Assembly (NCBI GenBank): GCA_012841175.1
Contig: DUVG01000200.1
Location: 1 to 26,038, forward strand
Source of the DNA: Clostridium sp.
Lineage (GTDB): Bacteria > Bacillota > Clostridia > Acetivibrionales > Acetivibrionaceae
DNA length: 26,038 nucleotides
Reading direction: 5' to 3'
The notes below the pieces were generated by a model. It ran no database searches, was not told the DNA's origin, and was given only the letters and a program-made list of their open reading frames with translations. Shown here one piece after another: positions 15,824 to 24,454 of this stretch (positions within the stretch are counted from its first letter, which is position 1; every line of letters starts with the position of its first letter). Made by a program: the position numbers and the translations under genes.

Positions 15824-17210
15824 TATGTCACCTAAAAAAGTTCCTATGCCTGAACAAGCTCCTAATGAAAGAAATAAAAACTTTTTAGAGGTTGCCTTAG
15901 GCTATACTGAGAAAATGGCTGTAGAAGAAGCACAAAGATGCCTTCAATGTAAACACAAACCTTGTGTATCCGGCTGTCCTGTAAATGTAAAAATTCCTGA
16001 ATTCATAAAGCTTGTAGCTGATAAGAAATTTCAGGAAGCATATGAAAAAATAAAAGAAACTAATAGTCTGCCTGCTATATGTGGCAGAGTATGCCCTCAA
16101 GAGAGCCAATGTGAAAAAGTTTGTGTACGAGGAAAAAAAGGTGAACCAGTGGCTATTGGCAGACTAGAGCGTTTTGTCGCTGATTGGTATATAAACAATG
16201 TACATTCTAAATTGGATGCACCAGAGAAAATCAATAAAAAAGTAGCAATAATAGGTTCAGGACCTGCTAGTCTTGCATGTGCTGGTGACTTAGCTAAAAT
16301 GGGATATAGCATTACCATTTTTGAAGCATTTCATGTGCCTGGTGGTGTATTAGTATATGGTATTCCTGAGTTTAGACTACCTAAAAGCATAGTAAAAAAA
16401 GAAATAGACTCCCTTAAAGAAATGGGAGTAGAAATAAAAACCAACATGGTTATTGGAAAAGTTTTTTCTTTAGATGAATTGATGGCTGAGGGCTATGATG
16501 CTATATTTATAGGTTCTGGTGCAGGACTTCCTAAGTTTTTGGGAATACCTGGTGAAAACCTTAATGGAGTATATTCATCAAATGAATTTCTTACAAGGGT
16601 AAACCTTATGAAAGCTTATAAGTTTCCTGATTATGACACTCCCGTATATGTTGGCAATAACGTTGCAGTTGTGGGAGGCGGAAATGTTGCAATGGATGCA
16701 GCAAGAAGTGCTAAAAGACTAGGAGCTGAAAATGTATATATTATATACAGACGTTCTGAGGAGGAAATACCTGCAAGGTTAGAAGAAGTAAACCATGCAA
16801 AGGAAGAAGGAATTGTATTTAGATTTTTAGAAAATCCCACTAAAATTATAGGTACAGATGATGGTTGGGTTAAAGGAATAGAGTGCATAGAAATGGAGTT
16901 AGGTGAACCAGATTCATCAGGCAGAAGAAAACCTATTGCAAAAGAGGGAACTGAGCATATTATTGATGTAGACAGCGTAATTATTGCAATCGGACAAGGG
17001 CCTAATCCCCTTATATCCTCTAGTACAAAAGAATTAAAAACAAAAAAATGGGGTGGAATTATCATTGATGAAAGCACTGGAGCTACAAGTAAAAAAGGAG
17101 TTTTTGCTGGCGGTGATATAGTAACTGGTGCTGCAACAGTTATTTTGGCAATGGGTGCAGGTAAGAAAGCAGCAGAAGCAATTAACAATTATCTAAAAAG
17201 CCACAACTAA
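15816..17210 (+). CDS. nfnB: NADH-dependent reduced ferredoxin:NADP+ oxidoreductase subunit B
   Basis: This 464-residue protein resembles the glutamate synthase small subunit and is the large, bifurcating subunit of NfnAB. Eight N-terminal cysteines (C42, C45, C50, C54, C89, C93, C99, C103) fit two [4Fe-4S] clusters. The FAD site is GSGPAS (147-152), the NADPH site is GGGNVAMDAAR (287-297) followed by YRR, and the C-terminal FAD motif is GGDIVTGAATVILAMGAG. The start is the ATG at 15816, eight bases after GGAGG inside the end of nfnA; other upstream starts are too close or lack a site. Glutamate synthase beta subunit (GltD) is the alternative label, but no gltB is present and the partner is NfnA. 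The 3' end overlaps the convergent radical SAM gene by 29 bases. Confidence 0.9.
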   Translation: MPNMSPKKVPMPEQAPNERNKNFLEVALGYTEKMAVEEAQRCLQCKHKPCVSGCPVNVKIPEFIKLVADKKFQEAYEKIKETNSLPAICGRVCPQESQCEKVCVRGKKGEPVAIGRLERFVADWYINNVHSKLDAPEKINKKVAIIGSGPASLACAGDLAKMGYSITIFEAFHVPGGVLVYGIPEFRLPKSIVKKEIDSLKEMGVEIKTNMVIGKVFSLDELMAEGYDAIFIGSGAGLPKFLGIPGENLNGVYSSNEFLTRVNLMKAYKFPDYDTPVYVGNNVAVVGGGNVAMDAARSAKRLGAENVYIIYRRSEEEIPARLEEVNHAKEEGIVFRFLENPTKIIGTDDGWVKGIECIEMELGEPDSSGRRKPIAKEGTEHIIDVDSVIIAIGQGPNPLISSSTKELKTKKWGGIIIDESTGATSKKGVFAGGDIVTGAATVILAMGAGKKAAEAINNYLKSHN

Positions 17211-18120
17211 GATAATTGTACTTTTTGCCTTGAAACCTGCTTTCTTCTTCCATCTTTTTTTCTAAAAGCTCTTGGATTTTCCACCAGCTTTTTCCCCAGT
17301 TACAAAATAGGCTTCGTTCCTTTGGTGCTCGTCCAATAAGCCTTTGGACAACTATATTGGGATTTAAGTATTCTAGAAAGGATATAGCTCTTTCAATGTA
17401 TTCCTCCATGCCAACAGGTGTAATTTCCCCCTTTTGATACATTTTTCCTAAAGGAGTATCTTTTAAAATATACAGGGAATGGCATTTAACTTGCTCTACC
17501 CCAAGGGCAGACAATATTCTAGCTCCTTCTATTGTATCATCTAGAGAATCCATGGGGATATCAAGAATATAGTGAGCACAAGTCTCCAACCCATATGACT
17601 TTATTAAAAGCACTGCATGTATAAATTCAGCTAAAAGATGTCCTCTGTTTAGTTTTTTTAATGTATGATAATTAACTGTCTGTAAACCAAGTTCAATAAC
17701 AATATCTATTCCCTTTGTGACTTTTATATTTTTTAAATATAAAAGATAATCTTTCCATATGCAATCTGGACGAGTTGATATGTATATGGCTACTACATCA
17801 TCTACACAGGCCTCATCAATATATCTTTTAAAATCTTCTAAAGGAAGATATGTATTTGAGTAGTTTTGAAAATATGCTATAAACTTTTCTGATTTATAGT
17901 TCTTTCCTATGTATTTTGAGTTTTGGGAGAGTTGTTCTCTAACTGAAAGATAGTTGGGTAAATTTTCAAAACCAGCCCCCTCTTCTCCACAAAAAACACA
18001 ACCTACCTTACTTATTTTTCCATCTCTATTTGGACAGGTAACTGGTAAATTTAAAGGCAATTTATAAACCTTTGTAGTATATCTTTTTTTTAAATATTGT
18101 GAAAATTTATTGTATAGCAT
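17182..18120 (-). CDS. Radical SAM protein, TIGR01212/YtqA family
   Basis: This 312-residue protein has the widely spaced radical SAM cysteine motif typical of the YtqA/YhcC family: Cys29 in TCPNRDG, then Cys41 and Cys44 in GCVFCG. Further family features are ELGLQT, KLNRGH and HYILDIPMDSLDDT. It should bind a [4Fe-4S] cluster and cleave S-adenosylmethionine; the reaction of this family is not established, although a role in RNA modification has been considered. The ATG overlaps the end of larC by 14 bases with GAGGTG just upstream, so it is translated with the lar genes. Its 3' end runs into nfnB. Confidence 0.88.
   Translation of the reverse strand: MLYNKFSQYLKKRYTTKVYKLPLNLPVTCPNRDGKISKVGCVFCGEEGAGFENLPNYLSVREQLSQNSKYIGKNYKSEKFIAYFQNYSNTYLPLEDFKRYIDEACVDDVVAIYISTRPDCIWKDYLLYLKNIKVTKGIDIVIELGLQTVNYHTLKKLNRGHLLAEFIHAVLLIKSYGLETCAHYILDIPMDSLDDTIEGARILSALGVEQVKCHSLYILKDTPLGKMYQKGEITPVGMEEYIERAISFLEYLNPNIVVQRLIGRAPKERSLFCNWGKSWWKIQELLEKKMEEESRFQGKKYNYLSCGFLDNC
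17185..17219. terminator. Shared terminator hairpin inside convergent gene ends
   Basis: ACAATTATC (17185-17193) and GATAATTGT (17211-17219) form a perfect 9-bp stem across a 17-base loop. The loop region contains the end of nfnB, and the left arm is the last codons of the radical SAM gene. On the plus strand it is followed within two bases by TTTTT, which supports termination of nfnAB. On the minus strand the T-run is poor. The stem is AT-rich, hence the moderate confidence. Confidence 0.5.
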
Positions 18121-19327
18121 TTTTCACCTCATCATATACTTTCCATAGAGGAATGTTTCTCTCTTTGGCCAATCTTTTACAGTCTTCATACTCTGGGCTG
18201 ACTTTTTTTAAACCCTCCGCCAAAGATATTTTGACTTTTATTTCCCCGTATTTAGTCATTACACTTTTTTCTTCTCTATTTAAGGTTTGTCTTTTACAAA
18301 TAGTTTTCCTGATTCCAAGAGTTGAAGTTTCCCTTAGTATTATTTTAGAAAGTTCATCTTGCATTTCTTCATTAGTAAGTACAGTAAGCACCACTGCAGG
18401 CCTGTTTTTTTTCATATAAATAGGAGTATAAAAAACCTCTAGTGCTCCTCTTTCTAAAAGTACTTCCATTACATATCCTAAAAGTTCAGGATTCATATCA
18501 TCAATATTTGTCTCTAAAACATATATTTCATCATCTTTTTTTAATTCGTCAGCTAGTGTACCTAACACACATCTTAAACCGTTAAATCTTCCAATTTCCC
18601 TCTTTCCTGCCCCATAGCCCACCTTTTTTATTTTCATAGGAGGCATAACCCCATATTCTGAGCACAAACATTTTATAAGTGCTATTCCTGTTGGAGTTAC
18701 CAATTCGGTATTAACATCCTCTGTTATGTACGGTATTTTGCTCATCTTTAGCATTTCCATAACTGCTGGAACGGGAACTGGCAACATTCCATGCTGACAT
18801 TTTATAAAACCATTTCCATCACGAAGAGGAGATGAGTATATTTTATCCACCAAAAGAAGGTCTATGCAAATAGCCACTCCCATTATATCTACAATTGAAT
18901 CAACAGCTCCCACCTCATGAAAGTGAATTTCATTTATTTCTTTGTTGTGAACCCTTGCTTCTGCCTTTGCAATTTCTTTAAAAACCTTTATTCCAAATTC
19001 TTTTACGTTGGATTTTAAATTGCTTTCATTAATAATTTTTTCAATATCTTTTAAATTACGTGATGGATGGTGGTGGTGATTGTGATCATGGTGGTGGTCG
19101 TGATCATGGTGGTGGTTATGATCCTCAATTCCTTCAACAATCACATTAACATCTGTTACTGCAATTGAATCTTTAACTTTCTTTTCTATAACAATTTTAT
19201 AACCTGATAAATTTAACTTATTAAGTTCTTCTATAAATTTTTTCTCATCTATTCCTAAATCTAAAAGGGCACCAAGCATCATATCCCCACTAACTCCTGA
19301 AAAACAATCAAAATATAGTGCTCTCAA
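18107..19327 (-). CDS. larC: Nickel-pincer cofactor synthesis protein LarC (nickel insertion)
   Basis: This 406-residue protein matches LarC, which inserts nickel into the pyridinium-dithio-dicarboxylate precursor using CTP. The N-terminus (ALYFDCFSGVSGDM) and later NEIHFHEVGAVDSIVDI, TELVTPTGIAL, LETNIDDMNPELLGY and KKNRPAVVLTVL are family hallmarks. Residues 70-87 are histidine-rich (13 His), fitting nickel storage or delivery. In Lactobacillus plantarum larC is read through a programmed frameshift; here it is a single continuous frame. The start is a TTG, needed to keep the conserved N-terminus; the ribosome binding site is only fair. It lies 28 bases after larB. No larE or larA is in the window. 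Confidence 0.92.
   Translation of the reverse strand: MRALYFDCFSGVSGDMMLGALLDLGIDEKKFIEELNKLNLSGYKIVIEKKVKDSIAVTDVNVIVEGIEDHNHHHDHDHHHDHNHHHHPSRNLKDIEKIINESNLKSNVKEFGIKVFKEIAKAEARVHNKEINEIHFHEVGAVDSIVDIMGVAICIDLLLVDKIYSSPLRDGNGFIKCQHGMLPVPVPAVMEMLKMSKIPYITEDVNTELVTPTGIALIKCLCSEYGVMPPMKIKKVGYGAGKREIGRFNGLRCVLGTLADELKKDDEIYVLETNIDDMNPELLGYVMEVLLERGALEVFYTPIYMKKNRPAVVLTVLTNEEMQDELSKIILRETSTLGIRKTICKRQTLNREEKSVMTKYGEIKVKISLAEGLKKVSPEYEDCKRLAKERNIPLWKVYDEVKNAIQ
19067..19123 (-). repeat. Tandem 18-base repeat encoding a His-rich segment of LarC
   Basis: About three copies of an 18-base unit containing GGTGGTGG and TGATCATGG (plus-strand view) encode repeated Asp-His-Asn/Asp-His-His-His. This is an in-frame low-complexity repeat likely to vary in copy number between strains. 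Confidence 0.75.
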
Positions 19328-19355
19328 ATACTCTCAATCCTTTCTAAATTTAAAA

Positions 19356-20102
19356 TTATTCCCTGTTTATCATAGCTGCTAAATAACCTGCACCAAATCC
19401 ATTATCTATATTAACAACCCCGATACCTGTTGCACAGCTATTTAACATAGTAAGAAGAGCAGATAATCCTTTAAAACTTGCTCCGTATCCAACACTGGTG
19501 GGAACTGCAATAACAGGTCTGTCTACAAGTCCACTTACCACACTAGCAAGAGCCCCTTCCATGCCTGCAACAACCACTAAAACATTTGCCCTCATTATCA
19601 CATCAGACTTTGCAAAAAGCCTATGAATACCTGCAACACCTACATCATAAACTCTTTCAACAATATTTCCCATAATCTCACATGTAATTGCTGCCTCTTC
19701 TGCTACTGGAATATCACAAGTTCCTGCTGAAACAACTGCAATAATTTTTTCACTCTTTAAAATCTCTCTTTTTTTAACCACCACTATCCTTGCCATTTCA
19801 TAATATACCACATCCTGGGCAATCTCTTTTATGCCTTGATAAACTTTATAATCTGCCCTTGTTGCCATAATATTATTATTTTTTTCAGTTAGCTTTTTAA
19901 CAATTTCTTTTATTTGTTCTATAGTTTTGCCCTCAGAATAAATCACTTCCGGATAGCCATTTCTAATATTTCTATGATGGTCTACTTTCGCAAAACCCAT
20001 ATCTTCAAATGGTAGTTTTTTTAGATCAACAAGTGCATCATCAATACTTACACTTCCCTTTTTAACATTTTCTAAAAGTTTTCTTAAATATTCTATATCC
20101 AT
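19356..20102 (-). CDS. larB: Nickel-pincer cofactor synthesis protein LarB (carboxylase)
   Basis: This 248-residue protein is related to PurE (AIR carboxylase) and matches LarB, which carboxylates nicotinic acid adenine dinucleotide and hydrolyses its phosphoanhydride in the first step of nickel-pincer cofactor synthesis. The C-terminal PurE-like part has VSAGTCDIPVAEEAA, VVVAGMEGALASVVSGL, PTSVGYGASFKGLSALL and NIDNGFGAGYLAA. Cys223 in LNSCATGI corresponds to the cysteine that forms a covalent adduct with the substrate in characterised LarB. Length is normal. The GGAG ribosome binding site lies rather far (11 bases) from the ATG. It is between the DUF2520 gene and larC. Confidence 0.93.
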   Translation of the reverse strand: MDIEYLRKLLENVKKGSVSIDDALVDLKKLPFEDMGFAKVDHHRNIRNGYPEVIYSEGKTIEQIKEIVKKLTEKNNNIMATRADYKVYQGIKEIAQDVVYYEMARIVVVKKREILKSEKIIAVVSAGTCDIPVAEEAAITCEIMGNIVERVYDVGVAGIHRLFAKSDVIMRANVLVVVAGMEGALASVVSGLVDRPVIAVPTSVGYGASFKGLSALLTMLNSCATGIGVVNIDNGFGAGYLAAMINRE

Positions 20103-20136
20103 ATTTTAAACAACTCCATGTATTGAAATTATATTT

Positions 20137-21012
20137 TTAAGCTTCCCCTTTTAAAACTTTTGCTATTTTCATTTCTTTTTCTTTTGTTAGTGTTCTTTTC
20201 TCCGCAACCATCTTTAGAGTTTTTTCTCCTAGCATTTTATATATATCTAAAAGGTCTTTGTCTAAAGACTCTAGTTTTTCAATATGCTGTGCAATAATTT
20301 TATCATCCCCTCTTTCTATGGGACCTGTAATAGAATCTAAAATGCTACGATTTTCTAAGTTTTCTACCGTACCTTTTATAAGAGGAAGAAATACTTTTCT
20401 AGATGCCTCTTTTTCAAAACCTAAACCAGTTAATATTTCACTTGCTATATAAGAAAGAGTAACGGTATAATTTGAAATAATACATGCTGCAGCATGATAA
20501 AGGGTCTTATCTTGTTTTTTTATGCAAATCATTGTACCATTAAAACGTTCAACAATAGTCTTTGCATATTCTTTAGAAATATTGCATCCTTCAAATCCAA
20601 AATATATATTGTAAAGTTTTTTCCATCCATCTTCTTTTTCTGCAAAAGTTTGAGCTGGGTGAAGTGATGCCAGATAACCTCCTAAATCCTTTAGAGCACT
20701 TAATTCATCTGAAGTTAATGCACCGCTTAAATGAAAGAAAACCTTATTTTCTATAAACTTTTTTGAAACCTTTGATGCAATCTCTTGTGCAACACTTCTA
20801 ATGCTATTGTCAGATACAGATAAAAACACAACATCCGATTGTTTTACCGTTTCAACAAGATCGTTAGGAAAATCAGCCGAAATTTTTCTATTTAATAAAA
20901 GTGCTGACTCATTACTTTTGCTATATATTCCTGAAACATTAATATTTTCATTATAAAATGCTAAGGCCAAGGCATGCCCCACTTTACCTGCACCTATTAT
21001 TCCTATATTCAA
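20137..21012 (-). CDS. Rossmann-fold and DUF2520 domain protein
   Basis: This 291-residue protein has an N-terminal NAD(P)-binding Rossmann domain (GIIGAGKVGHA at residues 3-13) related to the 6-phosphogluconate/ProC/ketopantoate reductase group. A C-terminal DUF2520 helical domain follows (SGALTSDEL, LHPAQTFA, YHAAACIISNYTVTL). It is probably an oxidoreductase; the substrate is unknown. The family often sits by pantothenate genes, but here it precedes larB and larC, 34 bases apart, so it is likely in their transcript. The start is a TTG; AGGTGG lies about ten bases upstream and the Rossmann motif would begin in the normal place. Confidence 0.85.
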   Translation of the reverse strand: MNIGIIGAGKVGHALALAFYNENINVSGIYSKSNESALLLNRKISADFPNDLVETVKQSDVVFLSVSDNSIRSVAQEIASKVSKKFIENKVFFHLSGALTSDELSALKDLGGYLASLHPAQTFAEKEDGWKKLYNIYFGFEGCNISKEYAKTIVERFNGTMICIKKQDKTLYHAAACIISNYTVTLSYIASEILTGLGFEKEASRKVFLPLIKGTVENLENRSILDSITGPIERGDDKIIAQHIEKLESLDKDLLDIYKMLGEKTLKMVAEKRTLTKEKEMKIAKVLKGEA

Positions 21013-21091
21013 CTTAAAAAGCCACCTTTCTTACAGCTATAATTTTAGTATATAAAAAAGATAAAATTTACCTGTGGTTAATTTAAATAAT

Positions 21092-21121
21092 ATCATATGT
21101 TATATAATATTTCTATTTCAA
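21092..21121 (-). promoter_or_regulatory. Candidate sigma-A promoter for the DUF2520-larB-larC operon
   Basis: On the minus strand TTGAAA (21121-21116) and TATGAT (21097-21092) are 18 bases apart, about 80 bases upstream of the TTG start. The opposite strand has a weaker pair, TTGCTT (21147) and TAACAT (21170), that may serve the divergent secreted-protein gene. Confidence 0.45.
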
Positions 21122-21238
21122 TTGCTTTACGATAAAGTAACATTTATTGCTTGTATCTTTTTCTTTTGATAACATAATACTTAGATACCACAATAAAAAT
21201 CTTAAAAACAATTATAGTTTAAAGGATTGAGATTTACT

Positions 21239-23182
21239 ATGAAAAAAATGCAAGTGTTTTTTTTAATACTTTTAGTGTTTTTATGTCTCTTGTTTAATTT
21301 TACATATGCTAGTAACGGAAGTTTGTGTCATAACAACAAAAATTTCTCATTTTCTACTTTGGAAGATAGGGGCTTTTATTTGTATGGTAAAGAATATACC
21401 AACAATGACAATTCAATAGCACTGGTAGATAAAAAAGGTGAATTTACCTTTTTTATAAGTTCTGATGTAATTAATAATCAAGCTTTAAACAACATGCGTC
21501 AAATCATTGGAGATACCACATCTTCCAACCAACAAATTTTCTATAAAATATTTGAATATAAAATAAGCCATTTCAAAGCTCTGGTTGAACATAGTGAAAA
21601 TAACTTTTATTTCACTAACCAAATAAATTCTTCACCTGAAACTTATATAAAAATATTTAAAGAAGAACATCAAACACTGTTTGAAGAAAACTCAAATATA
21701 ATTCTTTTTAATACTATTGAAAAGGATAAACAGTCAGTTTTAGAAGAAACAAGTGTGAATATAACAATCCCCTCATCTTTAAACATGACCATTTATTCTA
21801 TTAATATTACAGGAAAAAAAGGTTTTCTTACCGAGGATAATATTAATAGAATAAGCCTATTATTACAGGGTCTATCTATTCCAAATTCTAAAAACATCAA
21901 TAATACATTGAATATATTTTTAGATAAAGAATTAATAGACAGGGCAAATCAAGGTATTTATCCTGATTTTGATAAAATAGATGTGGAATTTGTTGAATAT
22001 ATAAATGAGAAACAAAATTATAAACTTTCTCATCCTTCCACCTTTATACCTTACCTTCAAAATAGCATGGTTAGTAGTCTAGATTATGTAAGCTTTAAAA
22101 TAAACTATAATACTCACTACTCAATTACTGTTGAAACTTTAGATTCTCCTGATACATATGTAATAGACAAAAAAGAACAGTTAAAATCTTTATATAATGA
22201 TAAGCTAATAATATTAGGTGGTGGAAAGGCTAATATCTCCAATGAATATTATGACTTTTTGAAATATAAAATAGAAAAGGATTCTGGTATATTATATGTA
22301 ACACAAGTTTACATTGTTTATAATTTAAAACTCTTTACAATCTCTTTAAACAGCCATTTTGAAGAAGCATCTACTACTATACTTAATATCTTTAAAAAAA
22401 TTATTTCATCCCTTGAATTTACTAAATCTAATACTGTAGATGCTTATAATGAAAATATAGCATTTGATAAATCCACCAATAATTCAAATGAGTATTCTTT
22501 TCTCTATCCTGTTAGTTGGACTATTACTAATGAATCAAAAACAACAAATTCCACTATATTTTATGTAAGCAGCCCTGAATACTCAACATCTCTTGATGTT
22601 TTGGTAGGGGAATATACCCCTTATCCAACTCTTTCAAAAGAGCATTTGTTTAAATTTATTGCAAAAAATGATACCTCTTTAAAAGAATATTTTAAAGACT
22701 ACAATATTCCTTATTCTAAAACACCGCACAAAATATTAAATACCAGCTTTAAAGAAGAAAATGATGTTCTTTATATTTATAAATTAATAAATTATCTTGA
22801 TCAAAGGGATAGGTACAGATTGGCCTATTCAGTGGACATAATACATTGTAATAAAATATACTCATTATTTATTTCTATTAATGATTTTTTAGCATCAGGT
22901 ACAGATTATACTGACAATAGGCTTATGTATATATTAGATATAATTACACAATCCTTTGATATTGAAAGAAATACAATGTATTTGGCAAGCGTTGAAAAAG
23001 ATACAGTTTTTACTAAAAATGATTTTCGAAAAGTTTTGTGTGCAAATGCATTACTTACTCGCCCAGCTATCTTAAACCATAAAAATGATATTTTAATCTA
23101 TCCAGCTATATTTATATTTGCACAAAACCCGGAAATATTTCCCTATGTTATAAAAGTTAATTTTGGTTCCCGACAAAATTAA
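21239..23182 (+). CDS. Large secreted protein of unknown function with repeated segments
   Basis: I do not recognise a named family. The 647-residue protein starts with a classical signal peptide: MKK, a hydrophobic core to about residue 20, and a likely cleavage site after Ala24 (TYA). The mature part is rich in Asn, Ser, Lys and Tyr, with no further membrane segment and no obvious catalytic motif. At least two segments begin with a short strand resembling PsbP/DcrB-like folds (YKLSHPSTFIP near residue 260, YSFLYPVSWTI near 419). Three segments end with a matching strand-helix pattern (near residues 213, 394 and 576: hydrophobic strand, then ILxI...SxxI/F). This suggests three tandem domains of one fold. 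The frame opens with a TTG at 21227 that abuts AAAGGA, so I use ATG 21239, whose ribosome binding site is weak. It is monocistronic between divergent larBC and convergent prfB. Confidence 0.8.
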   Translation: MKKMQVFFLILLVFLCLLFNFTYASNGSLCHNNKNFSFSTLEDRGFYLYGKEYTNNDNSIALVDKKGEFTFFISSDVINNQALNNMRQIIGDTTSSNQQIFYKIFEYKISHFKALVEHSENNFYFTNQINSSPETYIKIFKEEHQTLFEENSNIILFNTIEKDKQSVLEETSVNITIPSSLNMTIYSINITGKKGFLTEDNINRISLLLQGLSIPNSKNINNTLNIFLDKELIDRANQGIYPDFDKIDVEFVEYINEKQNYKLSHPSTFIPYLQNSMVSSLDYVSFKINYNTHYSITVETLDSPDTYVIDKKEQLKSLYNDKLIILGGGKANISNEYYDFLKYKIEKDSGILYVTQVYIVYNLKLFTISLNSHFEEASTTILNIFKKIISSLEFTKSNTVDAYNENIAFDKSTNNSNEYSFLYPVSWTITNESKTTNSTIFYVSSPEYSTSLDVLVGEYTPYPTLSKEHLFKFIAKNDTSLKEYFKDYNIPYSKTPHKILNTSFKEENDVLYIYKLINYLDQRDRYRLAYSVDIIHCNKIYSLFISINDFLASGTDYTDNRLMYILDIITQSFDIERNTMYLASVEKDTVFTKNDFRKVLCANALLTRPAILNHKNDILIYPAIFIFAQNPEIFPYVIKVNFGSRQN

Positions 23183-23190
23183 TTTGTAAA

Positions 23191-23241
23191 AGTTAAGGTT
23201 TTAGTAAAAAATTTTTCCTATTTTCTGCTAAAACCTTAACT
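23191..23241. terminator. Bidirectional terminator between the secreted-protein gene and prfB
   Basis: A perfect 14-bp inverted repeat, AGTTAAGGTTTTAG and CTAAAACCTTAACT, encloses a 23-base AT-rich loop between two convergent genes. On the minus strand TTTTAC follows the stem; on the plus strand ATTATTTTAT is nearby. The position and length argue for a shared terminator. Confidence 0.7.
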
Positions 23242-23257
23242 CATTATTTTATAAAAA

Positions 23258-24365
23258 TTATTTCCCGGCAATACTGCTAAGATAAGAATTTATCATTCCA
23301 TCAAGTTCTCCATCCATTATAGAATCAACATTACCTTCTTCATAATTGGTTCGGTGGTCTTTAACCATTGTATACGGACAAAATACATATGACCTTATCT
23401 GACTGCCCCAAGCTATTTCTAACTGTACACCTTTAAGGTCTTCAATCTTTTCTTTTTGTTCCCTCTCTTTAAGTACCATAAGTTTTGACTTTAACATTCG
23501 CATAGCAGTATCTTTGTTTTGATGCTGGGAACGCTCATTTTGACAGGAAACCACAACACCTGTAGGCAAGTGAGTTATCCTTACTGCTGATTCAGTTTTA
23601 TTAACATGCTGACCTCCTGCACCACTAGAACGATAGGTATCTATCCTAAGGTCTTCAGGATTGATCTCCACTTCTACCTCATCACTTAATTCTGGCATAA
23701 CATCTAAGGACGCAAAAGAAGTGTGCCGTCTTCCCCCTGCATCAAAAGGCGAAATTCTGACAAGACGATGCACTCCTTTTTCTGCTTTTAAATATCCATA
23801 GGCATTTTCACCTTCAACTTGTATTGTAACACTCTTTATTCCTGCTTCATCCCCATCAAGATAATCAAGTATACTCACTTTAAAACCTTTTCTCTCAGCC
23901 CATCTGGTATACATTCTAAGAAGCATCTGAGCCCAGTCTTGGGCTTCTGTTCCTCCTGCACCAGCATGCAAAGTCAATATTGCATTATTTTTATCATAAG
24001 GACCTGTTAAAAGAGTTTGTAGTCTTAGGTCTTCATAATCTTTTTTAAATTCCTTAAAATCCTTTTCTATTTCACTTATAATACTTTCATCCTCTTCTTC
24101 AATAGCCAGCTCACATAAAGTATACAAATCATCCCTTTTAGAAGAAATCTTATTGAATTTTTCTAATTGATTTTTTAATGTCTTTAATTTTTGCAAAATA
24201 TCTTGGGATTTTTGAGGGTCATTCCAAAAATCAGACTCTGTTGTCTTTTGTTCAAGTTCTTCTATTTCGTTGCTTTTACTGACGATGTCAAAGTGAAGCC
24301 CCCATTTCTTCTAATTTGTTTTTATAATTTTGAAGTTCCAGTTTAATTTCTTCAATTTGCAACAT
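23258..24365 (-). CDS. prfB: Peptide chain release factor 2, with programmed +1 frameshift
   Basis: RF2 ends translation at UGA and UAA. A 25-codon first frame starts at ATG 24365 and ends at an in-frame TGA (24290-24288) in the context GGGGGC TTCA CTT TGA C, the known RF2 autoregulation signal with an internal Shine-Dalgarno-like GGGGG. Slipping +1 at CTT skips 24290 and continues as Asp from 24289 to the stop at 23258, giving 368 residues, the normal size. In that numbering the anticodon-like SPF is at 205-207 and the catalytic GGQ at 250-252, the same positions as in E. coli RF2. Low RF2 should favour slipping and so raise RF2. The start has GAGGAG about eleven bases upstream. A frame beginning only at 24196 would miss the first 56 residues. 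Confidence 0.96.
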
Positions 24366-24404
24366 TTTTACATCAACTCCTCTAATATCTAAAATACACT
24401 TCCA

Positions 24405-24433
24405 ATTCTACAACATTAATAAATAAATGTCTA
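24405..24433 (-). promoter_or_regulatory. Candidate sigma-A promoter for prfB
   Basis: On the minus strand TAGACA (24433-24428) and TAGAAT (24410-24405) are 17 bases apart, about 40 bases before the prfB ATG and just after the XRE gene stop. Confidence 0.5.
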
Positions 24434-24454
24434 TGTGGGATATATAAAACATAT

